DNA of 64,000 nt from Haemaphysalis longicornis (GCA_013339765.2 CM023454.1:37066950-37130949), one strand, 5' to 3'. Shown: positions 20,218-31,415, counted from the stretch's first letter. Numbers and translations: made by a program. The notes: generated from the letters alone by a model not told the origin.

Positions 20218-20243
20218 GGTGATAAGAGTTTGAAATACTAAAA

Positions 20244-20730
20244 AAAAGTTCCTGCGTTTTGCAGGCGCCCCTTTCTACAGGGGCGATTTCCTGTGCATGC
20301 CGGGTGAACTTCCCAAGCATTGTAGTCCTACAAAAGAGCCGGGCGCAAGGCCCGGGAGTCGCGTGTACCTATTTTAATGGTAGGTGCCCGGCACCACCAA
20401 AGCACACTAATGCACATGGTGCCTTCCACAGCCACGGTGGACGCTCAACTCGCAACCACCTGTGGCAGGATATGCCACCAGACTCTTTCACCCCGGCAAT
20501 GGCGCAACGCGGCATGAAGGCCGGGGGCCCCGCCTGATGGACAAGGGTCAAGGGCCCCTCGATCGGGTAAAGGCAGCTTTCCAGGCGTAAATTCCCCTTT
20601 CAAGGGTCCGCACTCGACAAGGGACGCCTGTACCCGATAAAGAAACTGGTGGGTGCCTGGCGGTACCACAATTCGAACCCAGTACCTCGGGAATACTAGG
20701 CGAGTGCAGTACCTCTGAGCCATCGCAGAG
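20244..20730 (-). mobile_element. Second tRNA-headed SINE or SINE-like element
   Basis: On the minus strand the element starts at the satellite edge (20730) with A box TGGCTCAGAGG (20722-20712) and B box GGTTCGAATTG (20679-20669). It continues with a GC-rich body containing TTTATCGGGTACAGGCGTCC and ends near 20244 in a T8 run, a possible pol III terminator. At about 480 bp it is long for a SINE, and the distal half may be a separate repeat. ORFs on both strands here are not conserved. Confidence 0.6.
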
Positions 20731-20992
20731 GTAGGTAGGTAGGTAGGTAGGGAGGTAATAAAGTGGGCAGGCAGGTAGGTAGGCAGGCAGGCATGAGGCA
20801 GGTATACAGTCAGCCATGTAGGTATGTAGCTAAGAAGGAAGGTAGAACATATGTAGGTAGGTATTTAGGCATGCACGTAGGCATGCAGGCAGGTTGGAAG
20901 GTGGGAAGCAAGCGGGCCGGTGGGCGGGTACATAGGTAAGTAGGTAGGTGGGCAGGTAGGCAAGTAGGGAATTAGTTGTACATATAGGTGGG
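20731..20992. repeat. Degenerate TAGG satellite array 3
   Basis: A short array of the same tetramer family, bounded on the left by the SINE head and on the right by the left terminal repeat of the foldback-like element. Confidence 0.9.
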
Positions 20993-21715
20993 TACCATTT
21001 CGGCTGGCACACCCACAGTTTTTCCGCCATTTTTTTCGCAGGGCTACCATGGTTGCCAGACCAGGCATGCCCGACCCGCTAAAAAGCGGCTGCAGTGGGT
21101 CACCAGTTTAAGTAACGCCTTCGCCTAATACAAGTTAGTTCTCTTTTGTCTCTCTTGTTTCGCTTCCTTCTTCTTGCCAACTTCCCACCCTCTCCCTTTC
21201 TGTCGTCGCACCGCTGTTAATTCCTCTCTGCCCGATTCGCTGGGCGGATACGCGGGCGTTCCAGGCCTGCCTGCGTGCGTTCGCTGCGTTAATTGTTTTT
21301 TTTTGTTTGTTTTCATCACACTCATGGGTAGGAAAGAGCCATGCGGGCCGGTTCCAGCAGCTGCTGCGTTGATTAGCCCGTATCATATATTGTAGGTACT
21401 AGAAACGTATTGGTGCCCGTGAAGGCCGCGTCAGTTCTCTCTGGTTACAAACCTTTCCGCGCTTGCCCCGCGGCTCGTGCTCGGGCCCAGGTTCGTCCTT
21501 TTTTCTTATTTTCGCGTCGTCCACAGTGGAGATACTAACAACGTGTTGGTGTCGTAATGCCGGTTGTCTTTCAGTCTGCTATGGTCACAAACTCCTGCAC
21601 GCTTGCGCTGCGGATTGTGCTTGGGCCCGGGTTCGTTGTTTTTGTTTCTGTTCGTTCCTAGAGGAGGTTGCGTGCTCTAAATGGCCATAAATGCCCATTT
21701 TTATGGCCTAGTCCA
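20993..21715 (+). repeat. Left terminal inverted repeat of the foldback-like element
   Basis: From the outside in, it matches the reverse complement of the right arm. Blocks include GCTACCATGGTTGCCA (versus ACTACCTTGGTTGCCA), TTTCTGTCGTCGCAC (TTTCAGTCGTCTTGTCAC), GTTAATTGTTTT then TCATCACACTC, and TGCTCTAAATGGCCA (CGCTCTAAATGGTCA). Two subrepeats starting near 21396 and 21533 carry a TACTAGAAACGTATTGG-like start and a GGGCCCRGGTTCGT end. Confidence 0.75.
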
Positions 21716-24700
21716 ATATCCGCTAATTGTTTGAACACTACTTTGTTTCAAGTTTTGTTCTCTGTGCGGTTTGAGATCGTTTGTTGCTGATTAGCACTAA
21801 TCCAGATTTTGGACCTGAAATCGATCACCTTGCAGCGTAAAAATATGTGCTTTGCTGAACATAGACAATACCTAGCGCAATATCTATTACTCAAGACAAT
21901 ACCTATTCTCACGCCTCTTGGTTTGCTGAAGGTTCGAAACTGGTGGCTAACACGCTTTGTCGATTTCGCTGTAGTGTTTAGGGAATGTGAACTCGTGCTA
22001 GGGGCAGCAGGTGGGCTCATAAAAAGCAAATATGAAAACAGAAGGGTGAGGGTGGATCAGGCGTCCGGATGTCTGGGAACACTGCCTCTCGCCAATCTCT
22101 TCATTCGGTGTCTCGCGACGGGTACGCTTTCCTGGAACCGAGGCTAGATGTCACTGAGTGGGAATGAAATAATTATTGAGGGAGGGGGAGAACGTCAAGT
22201 AGTATTAGGAGCAAAAAAGCGCGGCCGTGTAGCGAACTGCATGCGCAAAAAAATATTCACAGCCCCGAGAATTTTGGAGCATGTTCATGGCAAAATATCC
22301 CCATTTTTACACGCGCAAATAACCCATCAGTTTTTCGGCAGCGTGTGTGCTTATTGTGTCGTGTGCCAGAACGAGTTTTCTCTTTCAGCACCCTGAACTG
22401 TAGGGGTTGCGGCTTTCCCTTCAGAGGTTCTAATGGCTCAAGGAGAAGGCACTCATTCTCCCACCCTCCTCTTATGCCACACCACTGTGTCAGACCACGC
22501 CATCAGTGTCGCCCACAGTCACGCTGCTCCCCCTCCATCCCACCCTGTCTACCTTGTGCTTTCTTTTCAAAGTGGAAATAGGGCTTTTGGCCACGAATTG
22601 TGCCCGTATAGCCCCGGCTGCAATTTTTCACTAAAACAGTGATATAGACCCCTTGCACCTGGCACCCGCAGAGCCACCAGCACGTCCACATGAATGCCTC
22701 ACCGAGTTTTTTGCCACAGACACTGCCATGCTGGCATGGCTTTGACAATGCTAACAGGTGCTGGAGCATATAGCACACTAATGTATGGATTATGAGTTAA
22801 CATTAACACCTAACACACTCACTGTACCAAAACTAATCGGATACGGGCGCGTGACAAAAATTTTGGTGATATTCTGCGATGAACAGATTTTATTTATTGT
22901 GGCTATGAGAAAACGGTGAACTCGCTCTCGTGCAGTGGTGCGATATTTTTTTAGGAGGCATCTGAGCCCGTAATTTTTACGCACACCAACTCGTTCGATG
23001 GCACTTTGAAATAGTTCGTTGTGCTCTAAAGTAATAAAAGCCTTTTCCCGTCATATATTTGTTCAACCAACTGCACTACGTCACCAATTAAGCTACGACG
23101 AATTGGCGTATTTTGAAATGCCCTATTACGAACGACTTTACTACGAACGGTTCGTACCCCCGTTAGCGCTGTGCGAATGGACAACGTTTACACAACTTTA
23201 CTCGAAGAATAAACGCACACAAACAAAAAGAACATGACACGGAGAAAATTTATGCATTTGAAAAAGTTGATCAATTTCTTTATAAAGGGGCAGGAAGTAA
23301 ATGGGGCGGCCAGGGGCTCATTCTGGTAGGATATTGTACCCGCACAAAATATCAGTCGTGTGTGTTTGTGCGGCTGAACCGTGGGGCAAATCTAAAAATG
23401 GTAATATTACCATAGAGGTCGCGATGGGAGGGGTAAGATAAGTCTATGTGTAAAGGCGCAATTTGCGCCTCCAAGTGCAGTAAAAACCCACTTATTCTGA
23501 TTTCATGGAACGCAAAGAATGCCAAATTTAACCGAGTGTCTGAAATATTGAGAGTGCGGTCATAACAACGGAAAGATGTTTTCAACATTACCGAACTGTT
23601 ATTTAAAAAAAAATTAGTGAATGCCATTTGCCGAGCAATAACACAAAGAACACGTGCCTGGATGGCGTGGTTAGCGAACTCTACAGTGGTTGCCACCTAT
23701 TTTTCTTGCCCCAGCGACAGGCATTCTGACAATACCTTGTTGTGAACGTATGCCATGGGTTCTTGTTTGGGTTCTTGCGTGCGCGCACGCGCTTCCGAGA
23801 TGTACACGAGCTTGTTCCAACCTCACTCTGATATCGGACATTTTATGTGCGCCTTTGATTTCTGCTTCGAATCCAAATTAACTGAAGCGTGACAGAGGCG
23901 GATTGGGCTCCGATTTCCCCGCCGGAATACGGCGAAAGTTCACATTAAGAAAACTGCGCCAGAGTATGAACAAACTATGGACTTTTCACGCACAATACAA
24001 CGCAGAATTTCGACAGGATGGGACGACGAGTTCTAGTTACAGAAATTTTAAACTAACGGGGACACAATGTATGAGGTTTTACTTGCGGCAACGAATCGAA
24101 ACCTCTAGCTTTGATTTCAGCGTTTGAATTTTTGTCCTGTATGAGTATGTCGAGAGGCCCGAAGGGAGCGGGCAGTGGGGGGCATTATAGATATTATTAT
24201 ACGTGGAGCAGCTTGCCTTCGAATTAGGTAAGATTTGTTCAGATGTCGTGTTCTTTTATAGGCGGGTTCCAGCAACGGAAGTGTAATGAAGGCGCGACCT
24301 GATCAGAGCGCTATAAGCCAAGCATTTTGTGCTAAGTGACATCGTTTGAACTGTGCTATATTTTGAAAAGCGACCATTCATTTGCAAGGAGGCGAGTATT
24401 CACATGATGGTAAACACGAGTTTTTTCGTGAATAATATAAATAGGGAAGTAACTGCCCGCGTGCATTTAATTTCGGGGTGTTGATAATAACTGGGGAGGA
24501 ATCAGAGTAACATTAAAAATTGTCCCCGAGAAAGTTTTTTTTTCGGTGTTTTAATAACGAATTTTTCGCCGATGGGAATTCATTCAAATCTTCGTTTTGT
24601 TTGTTGGAGTTGGATATCTTTCACCATGTGAGAAAATAACTTAGTGTTCGTGTTAGAAGTTTTCCGGTGACGGCTGGATTATTCTTCTTCCATGCCTCGA

Positions 24701-25069
24701 AGGAATCAAGCGAAAACTATTGCATTCAATCCCACCATCACTTCAGGCCATTGAGGTTTGTCGTGGCAATTTAAGTAGGTCCACTGCGCAGGTTTTTGTG
24801 GCGGTTGCAAGTAATTGCTCTCAAGTTCTGTCCGGAAACTAAATTTCCTTCGCGCAGCTATAGTTCCAATTGCAATATAACGCATGCTGAGAGTAAAAGG
24901 AAGTTAGTTAATAACCACTAGACTTAAGAGAGTTGTGATTAGTAATACAGTTAGTTAACAGTAATAATTAGTTAACAGAGTTCTGAACCGTCATTGTTAA
25001 ACGATAACATAAATAATAACCTTAATCCGCATCCGAACAAGAAACCTAAGTCAAAATAGTTTTCAGATA
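21716..25069. other. Interior of the foldback-like element, no gene recognised
   Basis: About 3.3 kb without a long conserved ORF. Open stretches at 21809-22147, 22345-22642 and 23903-24127 lack transposase motifs (no DDE blocks, no BED finger, no hAT C-terminal motif seen). A Cys/His-rich patch near 22390-22510 is in unlinked frames and unconvincing. The right part (24480-25060) is AT-rich, with repeated TTAGTTAACAGTAATAA near 24955. Diverged relics of older repeats may be present. Confidence 0.4.
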
Positions 25070-25886
25070 GGCACCGCTATGAAAATAGGCATTAAAAAGC
25101 CATTTCTGACCATTTAGAGCGTGCAAGCTCCCCAGGGGATGAAGCGAACAAAAGACTATACCGGGCTCGAGCCCGAGCCACCTCCATAGCGCCAAGGGGT
25201 TTGTAAAAAAAGTGGACTGAGAGATCCGCGCCCTTTGCGGTCTCCAATACACTTGTAGTACCCCCCTTCCCCTTGGGATGAAGCGAAAAAAAACTATGAA
25301 AGAAGCCGCGTCCAACCCCGAGCCGCGGTGCTGGCGAGCAGGAGTAGGCAAACAGAGCGGACGTACAGATCCGAAGCCTTTACGGGCCCCAATACGTTTG
25401 CAGTACCTCCCCCGGGTATGAAGCGAGAAAAATTATTAAGGAACCCGGGCGCGACCGCGTGCCGCACCGCGAGCTCGCAGGGATTTATCACCAGAGCAGA
25501 GTTGCTAAAACCGCTGCTAAATCCAGCGCGCATGCCTCTTTGCTACTAGGGAGTGTGATGGAAACAAAATAAAACAATTAACACAGCGAACCACATGCAC
25601 GCAGGCCTGAAATGGCCGCGTATACCGCGCGGCGAGTCGGACTGAGAAGAAAAGGCAGTGACAAGACGACTGAAAGGGAGATGGATAGATGTCAAGGAGA
25701 AGGAAAAAGCCAACGAATAGCAAAAAAGAAAAAAAAAAGCTTTAGTACATCAGGTGAAGGTTTTACATAAACAGGCGACCCCCTGCTGACGCTTTTTCAG
25801 CAGGTAGGGCATTTCCGGTATGGCAACCAAGGTAGTCTTGCAACAAAATGGAGGTAAAAAATTCCGTAACGCCATCCGAAAGCTAC
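25070..25886 (-). repeat. Right terminal inverted repeat of the foldback-like element
   Basis: Inverted partner of 20993-21715. Three subrepeats are visible, marked by GGATGAAGCGAAC near 25138, GGATGAAGCGAAA near 25274 and TATGAAGCGAGAA near 25418, spacing about 136-144 bp. It is longer than the left arm because it has one more subrepeat. The outer end meets the satellite at about 25886. Confidence 0.75.
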
Positions 25887-27084
25887 AGGTAGGCGGGCTG
25901 GTAGGCATTCAAGCCGTGAGGTAGGCAGGCCGGCTGGCAAGCAGGCAGGTAGCAACGAAACAAGGTAGTACATCGGGTGGGTTGGTAGGGAAAGGGGTAG
26001 GTAGGTGGTTAGGTATAATAGGAAGGTGGGTAGGCAGGAAGGTAGGTAGTCAGGTGCTTTGGTAGGTAGGCTGCAGGCATGAAGTAGGTAATCAGTAAGG
26101 CAGTTTGATCGAAAAGCAAGCAGGCGGGCAGGAAGGTAGGCAGGAAGGCAGGTAGGTATGTACTATTCAGGGAAGGTATTTAGACAGGTAGGAAGGTAAA
26201 TATGTATGTAGGTAGGTAGGTAGCTAGGTAGATTGGAAGGTAGTTAAGTAGGTTGTATGGTATGTAGGCAGCCAGGTAGGTACTACTTGGGTAACAGGGC
26301 ACGTAGGCAGGCAGGTACGCAGGCAGGTAGGTAGGTACGCAGGTGGGTAGGTAGGTAGGTATTTATGGTTTAGGTATGTAGGTATGGGACGTAGGTAGGC
26401 ATTTATGCAGGCAGGTAGCCATGCAGGCTGGTAGGTAGGCAGCCAGGTAGATAGGCATCCAGGCAGATATGCAGCTAGTTAGGTAGGCAGGAACGTAGGT
26501 GGGTAGGTTCTAAGGTATGGAACCAGGTAGGTAGGTATGGTAGGTATGGGGTAGGTAGGCCGGCAGTAGGTAGGCTGGCAGGCAGAAAGGCTTGTAGGCG
26601 GTTATGTAAATATTTAGGTAGGTAGGTAGACAGATAAGAAGATAGGTAGGCATGTAGGTAGGTAGGTTGGTAGGTAGGCAAGTAGAAGGTCGGTAGGTAG
26701 GTAGTTAGGTAGGTAGGTGATAGATAGGTAGGCAGTTAGAAATGTAGGCAGGTTCTAAGATGATTAGTCAGGTAGATAAGTACTTAGGTAAGTAGTCAAG
26801 TAGGCAGGAAAATCGGCAGATAGACAGGCAGGGATGCAGACCGAAATGCAGGTAGGCAGGTAGACCGGTATAAGGGAACTTTATTAGGTTGGCAGGCAGT
26901 GTTTAGTTGGGTAGATAGGCATTTAGGTATGGAAGTAGTCATGTAGGCAGGTAGGCAGGTTGACTGACCAGCAAGCAGGCAGGTAGGTAGGCTAGCAGAC
27001 AGGCGGACAGGCCGGCCGGTAGTCGATAGAAAAATATTTATGTATGCAGATAGATAGGATGATAAGTTCATAGGTAGTTGGTTA
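25887..27084. repeat. Degenerate TAGG satellite array 4
   Basis: Tetramer array as before, with GGTTCTAAG motifs at 26506 and 26751. It runs into the second copy of the ~315-bp island. Confidence 0.9.
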
Positions 27085-27403
27085 AGGTGAAAACTTGTGC
27101 TACATGGTGTTTACTTAGAGCCCTTTTACCATAGGAAAACGAACACTGACCTAGAAGGAAGGACTAAGTACATGCGTTAGACTTCGACCTAACAACTTTT
27201 ACTTGAGACTTCAGGTGGTACGCATCTATGACCATAGATTGGTTTTAATATTGTTCTCATTTCTAAGTGTTATATTTTGAGCTCTGTCGCTTAGTGTTTA
27301 CTTGTAGTACCTGTCTCCTGTAAACGGTGTTCAGTTGAAGTTTAGGGAGTGTTCCATCTACTTCTTTGTAAGTCCTCATTGTCTGTTTTGTGCTGGTAAA
27401 ATG
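27085..27403. repeat. Non-satellite island, second copy of the ~315-bp repeat
   Basis: Direct copy of 11085-11400, 16 kb away, with matching order of blocks: GGTGTTTAC near the start, ACTTGAGACTT versus ACTTGACACTTTAGG, CATTTCTAAGTGTTAT, and a TCTACTTCTTT block before the right edge. Both copies resume satellite at a GGTACTAGG/GGTTCTAGG junction, which argues that island and satellite were copied as one unit. Confidence 0.7.
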
Positions 27404-29086
27404 GTACTAGGTAGGAAGGTAGGACGTAGGTAGGTAGGTAGCTGGGTAAGCAGGAAGGTAGGGAGGTAGGTAGGTACAAATGTGGGTAGGTAGGCAGGTA
27501 GAAAGGTGAAAGGTAGGTAGGTAGGCAGTTAGGTTTGTTGGTAGGTAGGTAGGAACTAGGTACTGTGGTAGGTAGGTAGGTACTTAGGCAAGCATGCATT
27601 CAGGTAGGCGGACAGGATGGTCGGTGGGGATGCAGGTAGGAAGGCAGGCAGGTAGGAAGGTGGGTAGTCAGGTAGTTTAACAGGTGGGTAGGTACATATG
27701 TAGTTAGATTGGAAGTGTGTACTGCGGTACATAGGTACATAGGTAGGTAGGCACTTAGCCAGGTTGTTCGGTAGACAGGTAGGCAAGTGGGTAGGGAGGT
27801 AGGAAGGCGGACATGGCAGCAGGTAGGCAGGCAAGCCGGCAAGCAGGAAGGTGTGAATACAGGCAGATAGGACGGCAGGTAGGTAGGTAGGGGGTGGGTA
27901 GGTAGGTAGGCAGGTGGATAGGTAGGTAGGTAGGAAGGTAGCAAGATAGGTAGGTATGCAGGTTCGTAGGAGAAGGTAGGTACGTAAGCAAGAAGGTAGG
28001 TAGGTAGTTAGGCATGGAGTAGGTAGGCAGGCAGGCAGGTAGGTAGATAGGTTGGTAGGCAGGCAGGCTTGCTGGTAGTTAAGCAGGCAAGCAGGCCGCA
28101 CGGGAGGCAGGCATGCTAGAAGGTAGGTAGGTAGGTAGGAAGGTGAGTACTAAGGAAGATAAGTAGGTAGGAACGAAAGTAGTTAGGTAGGCAAGTTGGT
28201 CGGTAGGTATCAAGGTACGTGGTAGGTATGTAGGCTAGAAAGTAGGAATGGGCATGTAGGTTTGTGGGTATCTAGATGGGTGGGTAGGTATGTAGGTAGG
28301 ATATGAAGGTAAGTAGGTTCTGAGGTATGTAGGATGATGGGTAAGTACTTAGGTAGGTAGGGGGTAGGTAGGCAGGCCGAAAGGCAGGCAGGTAGGTTGG
28401 CAGGTACGTAGGTAGATAGATGTGTAGGTAGGTAGGTAGCTAGGCATGTAGGTAATTAGGAAGGGAGGTAGTTGGCAAGCTACATAGTTGGATAGGTAGC
28501 TTGGTAGGCAGGTAGTTAGGTAAGGTGTATTTGCGGGTAGGAAGGCCTCTAGGTAGCTTTGTGGGTAGGTGTGTTTGCAGGTACGAAGACCTCCACGTAG
28601 GTAGGAAGGAAGGTAGGTTGAGTATGTAGGTAGGTGGGTAGGCATATATGGGGGTAGGCAGGTAGGTTGGTAGGTAGGTAGCTGCTTAGGTTAGTAGGAA
28701 GTTAGGTAGGTAGTCAGGGGGATGCATGCAGACAAACAGGCAGGTAGGAATGCAGGTGGGCAGGCAGGTAGGTAGGAAGGTAGGCAGGCAGGTAGGTAGG
28801 TAGGTAGGTTTCGAGTAGGTAGGTAGCTAGGTAGGTGGTAGGTAGGTTAGATAGGTAGGTAGGTAATAAGTAGGTAGGTTATGTGCAGGCTAGCCAGCAT
28901 ACTGGTATGCAGGCAGGTAGCCATTTAGGGAGGTAGGTAGGTAGGTAGGACGGCCGGCAGCCAGGCAGGCAGGTCTGCAGCAAGCAGGAAGGCAGGCAGG
29001 TAGGTGGGTATGTAGGTGGGCAGATAGGTATGAAGGTAGGTAGGTAGATATGTTGGTAGGTAGTTTACTAGGCAGGTAGGTAGGTA
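27404..29086. repeat. Degenerate TAGG satellite array 5
   Basis: A long tetramer array containing several purer GGTA runs (for example near 28790-28810). Minus-strand Pro-Thr-Tyr-Leu ORFs reach 181 codons. The array ends exactly at the 3' end of the RTE LINE. Confidence 0.9.
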
Positions 29087-30050
29087 GGTCATAATCATCA
29101 TCACGAGCCTTTCTGCGCCCACTCTAGGGCAAAGGCCTCTACCATTATTCTCCAATTATCTCGGTCCCGTGCTTACTGCGACCAATTTATCCCCGCAAAC
29201 TTCTTAAACTCATCTGCCCATGTAACTTTCTGCTATAAGCTGCCACGCTTTCCTTCTCAAGGGTTCCACTCTGTTACCCTTAATGAACAACGGTTACCTT
29301 TCCATCGCAATACATGCCCTGTCCATGCCCAATTCTTCTTCATAATTTCTACTAATATGTTGTTAACATGAGTGTGTTCACCTGATCAAATCCGATCTCG
29401 TCTTGTCCCTTATTGTTACACCTATCTTCTTCTGTTCAATTGCTCGCTGAGTCGTCCTCAATTTAAGTCGAACGCTCTTAGTGAGCCTGCTTGTTTCTGC
29501 CCCATAGGTGATCACTGGTAATATTCACCTGTCGTACACTTTCTTCTTCGGAGACAATGGTAGGCTGCCAATCATTACCTGAGCACGCCTGCTGAACGCA
29601 CTACACCGCATTTTTAAATGCGGAGCATTTGTTAGGCTCGCCCACTCCTCCGTCGACAGGCGTCCGCAGCTCATGACGTCACGTCGAGGCGCAGGTGCGT
29701 GCCTCTCCCCTGTACCCTCCTCGCTCTCAACAACAGCTGCGGCGGTGCGGCTGGAGCACGTCTGCGCGCGCATGCGCCGTAGCTGCCCTGTGCGCCTCGT
29801 CCCTCTCAACAACAGCTGCGGTGGTGCGGGGGGAACGCGTCTGCGCCGCATGCCCAGTAGTTACTCCGTGCGCTCCGTCGCGCTCAGCAGCAACAGCGGC
29901 AGGTGTATACGTGATAGCGGCGTGCTAGCGGCGTGACAGCTGCGTGACAACAGCGTGGTGAGGGCGTGGAAAGGTCGCGCGCTTGTGTACGGAAGGCCGC
30001 GCATGCGCGTCTCTCCCCCATACTGCTCTCCCTCGACAGCGCACACAGTG

Positions 30051-30058
30051 TATATAAG
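30051..30058 (+). promoter_or_regulatory. TATA box of the insertion
   Basis: TATATAAG preceded by GC-rich tandem units and followed by GCAGCGGAGCGCGCG and, about 30 bases on, CTTCAGCC, a plausible start region. The arrangement fits a pol II promoter carried by the mobile element. Activity cannot be judged from sequence. Confidence 0.5.
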
Positions 30059-30225
30059 CAGCGGAGCGCGCGTTCGAACTTCAGCCAAGTGCGTCTTTGC
30101 TTGCCTTGCGTTTGACTTCAGATAAAGTATAAGCGATGAAAGCAATATTACCGTCAACAAGTTGTGCGACAGAATGCAACAGCAGCGTCACTCTACTCCT
30201 TGAAAGCAAGGTTACCCCACCGTAC

Positions 30226-30429
30226 ATGGGCACCCGCCATGGCCTGCGCTGCGTCTCCACCAGCAACAACAACAAACAACCCACCACCATCCACGGCAGT
30301 TGCATCGACCTCATCTTCACCAGTTACTCCAACGCACGACCGCTGCTCAAAGATCCCTTGACAGTCCACTTTAGCGACCATAAAGCAGTCGTTCTCTTCG
30401 TCCAATACAACGACAGCACCAAGGAATAA
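30226..30429 (+). pseudogene. Endonuclease C-terminal fragment of a LINE
   Basis: The reading contains TTIHGSCIDLIFTSYSN and VHFSDHKAVVLFV. G-x-CIDLIF followed by SDH is the closing signature of apurinic-type endonucleases of non-LTR retrotransposons; the SDH histidine is catalytic. It ends at a stop at 30429, followed by AATAAA. Only the last part of the domain is present, so it has no activity. Which LINE it came from is unknown. Confidence 0.55.
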
Positions 30430-30841
30430 AAGAAAATAATGATGGCAATATCTTCACCTGTCCTTCCTGTGTCCGAAAATCACGAAACATTAAAAAGCAA
30501 TTTTAAAGACGAAAAAAAAATTAGGCATTCCAAACCGTCCCCACATCGAAACGGTAACCACGAACTACCCAATTACGCAAATTTCACGCAATACAACCAC
30601 CCCTATGCGACGCATTTACCCGAGTACCCCCCGTGGGAAGATGCGGGCGGGCGGCTTTTTATCCTAATTTTCCCTGCCTGATGGTTGGGATCCAGGGTCA
30701 CAACTTGGTGTAATTAGATATATTCGCTTACCACACCCACTGCCTCGCCACCTATCTGAAATCGCTGTGCCGTCACGAGGTAAGTGATCATTTGCATAAT
30801 GACTTTAACACCCAAGGATTTATTCTGCTTGTGTAGTGAAG

Positions 30842-31415
30842 TTAGCATGCTTTACAATTCGTCCCATTAACCCTCACTCCCACTTGTTCCCAATCTAATC
30901 TTCTGTATACTTCTTGTAAACATGCTGAGAATAACATTGGTGAGATAGTGCCTCCGTGTCTGACGCCCTTTCTTACGGGTATTTTACTGCTCTCCTTATG
31001 AATGATGATGGTAGCTCTAGACACATTGTAGAAATCCTCTATTATTCTTACATAATGCTCATCTGCTCCTTGGTTTCGCAATGCCTGAATGACAGCTGAG
31101 CGAGACAAATACTTTCTCATAATCTATGAAGGCTATATATAGCGGTTAAGTATACTTGGTGCACATTTCTACATCCTGATTGACCGTGTGAATATGGTCC
31201 ATTGTTGAATAGCCGTTAAGTATTCCTGCTTGTTTTTTAGGTGGAATGAAACCTAAGGTGGGAAACATTCTGTGACCGATTATCTTGGTAAGTACCTTGT
31301 AGACGACTGACAGTAAGGTGATCGGCCTGTAATTTTTCAAGTCTTTCGTAAAACCTTTCTTATAAATTATGACTATGTTCGTGTTCTTCCAAGATTCCAG
31401 TACATTCGCGGTCAC
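30842..31415 (-). pseudogene. RTE reverse transcriptase
   Basis: 31415-31146 reads SWKNTNIVIIYKKGFTKDLK and NYRPITLLSVVYKVLTKII, the RTE finger motifs, then GYSTMDHIHTVNQ. 31120-30842 continues VIQALRNQGADEHYVRIIED, KGVRHGGTISPMLFSACLQE (normally RQGD) and VYRRLDWEQVGVRVNG. The frames are separated by a shift near 31130. The palm segment after NG that should hold the catalytic aspartates is missing. Confidence 0.8.

Larger units (their letters stand above)
18272..20240 (-). mobile_element. LINE-A: CR1/jockey-like LINE, 5' truncated
   Basis: A minus-strand non-LTR retrotransposon. It starts inside the RT fingers near 20240, loses 19751-20008 to a SINE insertion, runs through RT and the C-terminal tail, and is cut by gypsy-3 in its 3' untranslated region. 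The 3' tip lies at 12216-12325. 5' truncation is usual for LINEs copied by target-primed reverse transcription. Family call is from RT motifs only. Confidence 0.75.
20993..25886. mobile_element. Foldback-like element with long composite inverted ends
   Basis: The two ends are inverted copies of each other over roughly 0.7-0.8 kb, both abutting TAGG satellite. Each arm has a unique outer part and an inner part of about 140-bp tandem subrepeats. This architecture resembles Foldback (FB/Galileo-type) DNA transposons of insects, whose long terminal repeats contain tandem subunits (established knowledge). The 3.3-kb interior shows no transposase that I can recognise, so it could be a non-autonomous copy or a palindromic satellite by-product. 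Confidence 0.65.
29612..30675 (+). mobile_element. GC-rich TATA-bearing insertion within LINE-RTE
   Basis: The block starts near a 15-base palindrome AAATGCGGAGCATTT (29616-29630). GC-rich tandem units follow, marked by CTCTCAACAACAGCTGCGG near 29725 and 29805 and a weaker third near 29880. A TATA box lies at 30051. Downstream is an open frame ending in an endonuclease-like C-terminus (30226-30429), then AATAAAAGAAAATAATG. The layout resembles the promoter-bearing 5' end of a LINE joined to a short coding remnant. No target duplication could be confirmed. Confidence 0.55.

Noticed and set aside
20669..20730. Functional tRNA gene on the minus strand
   Set aside because: Only the promoter boxes are tRNA-like; the acceptor and anticodon stems do not pair well, and a GC-rich SINE body follows.
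22345..22642. Zinc-finger protein within the foldback-like interior
   Set aside because: The Cys and His residues come from different overlapping frames and do not form a regular finger pattern.
30136..30429. Complete small host gene downstream of the TATA box at 30051
   Set aside because: The C-terminus is the closing block of a LINE endonuclease, so the reading is a retroelement fragment.
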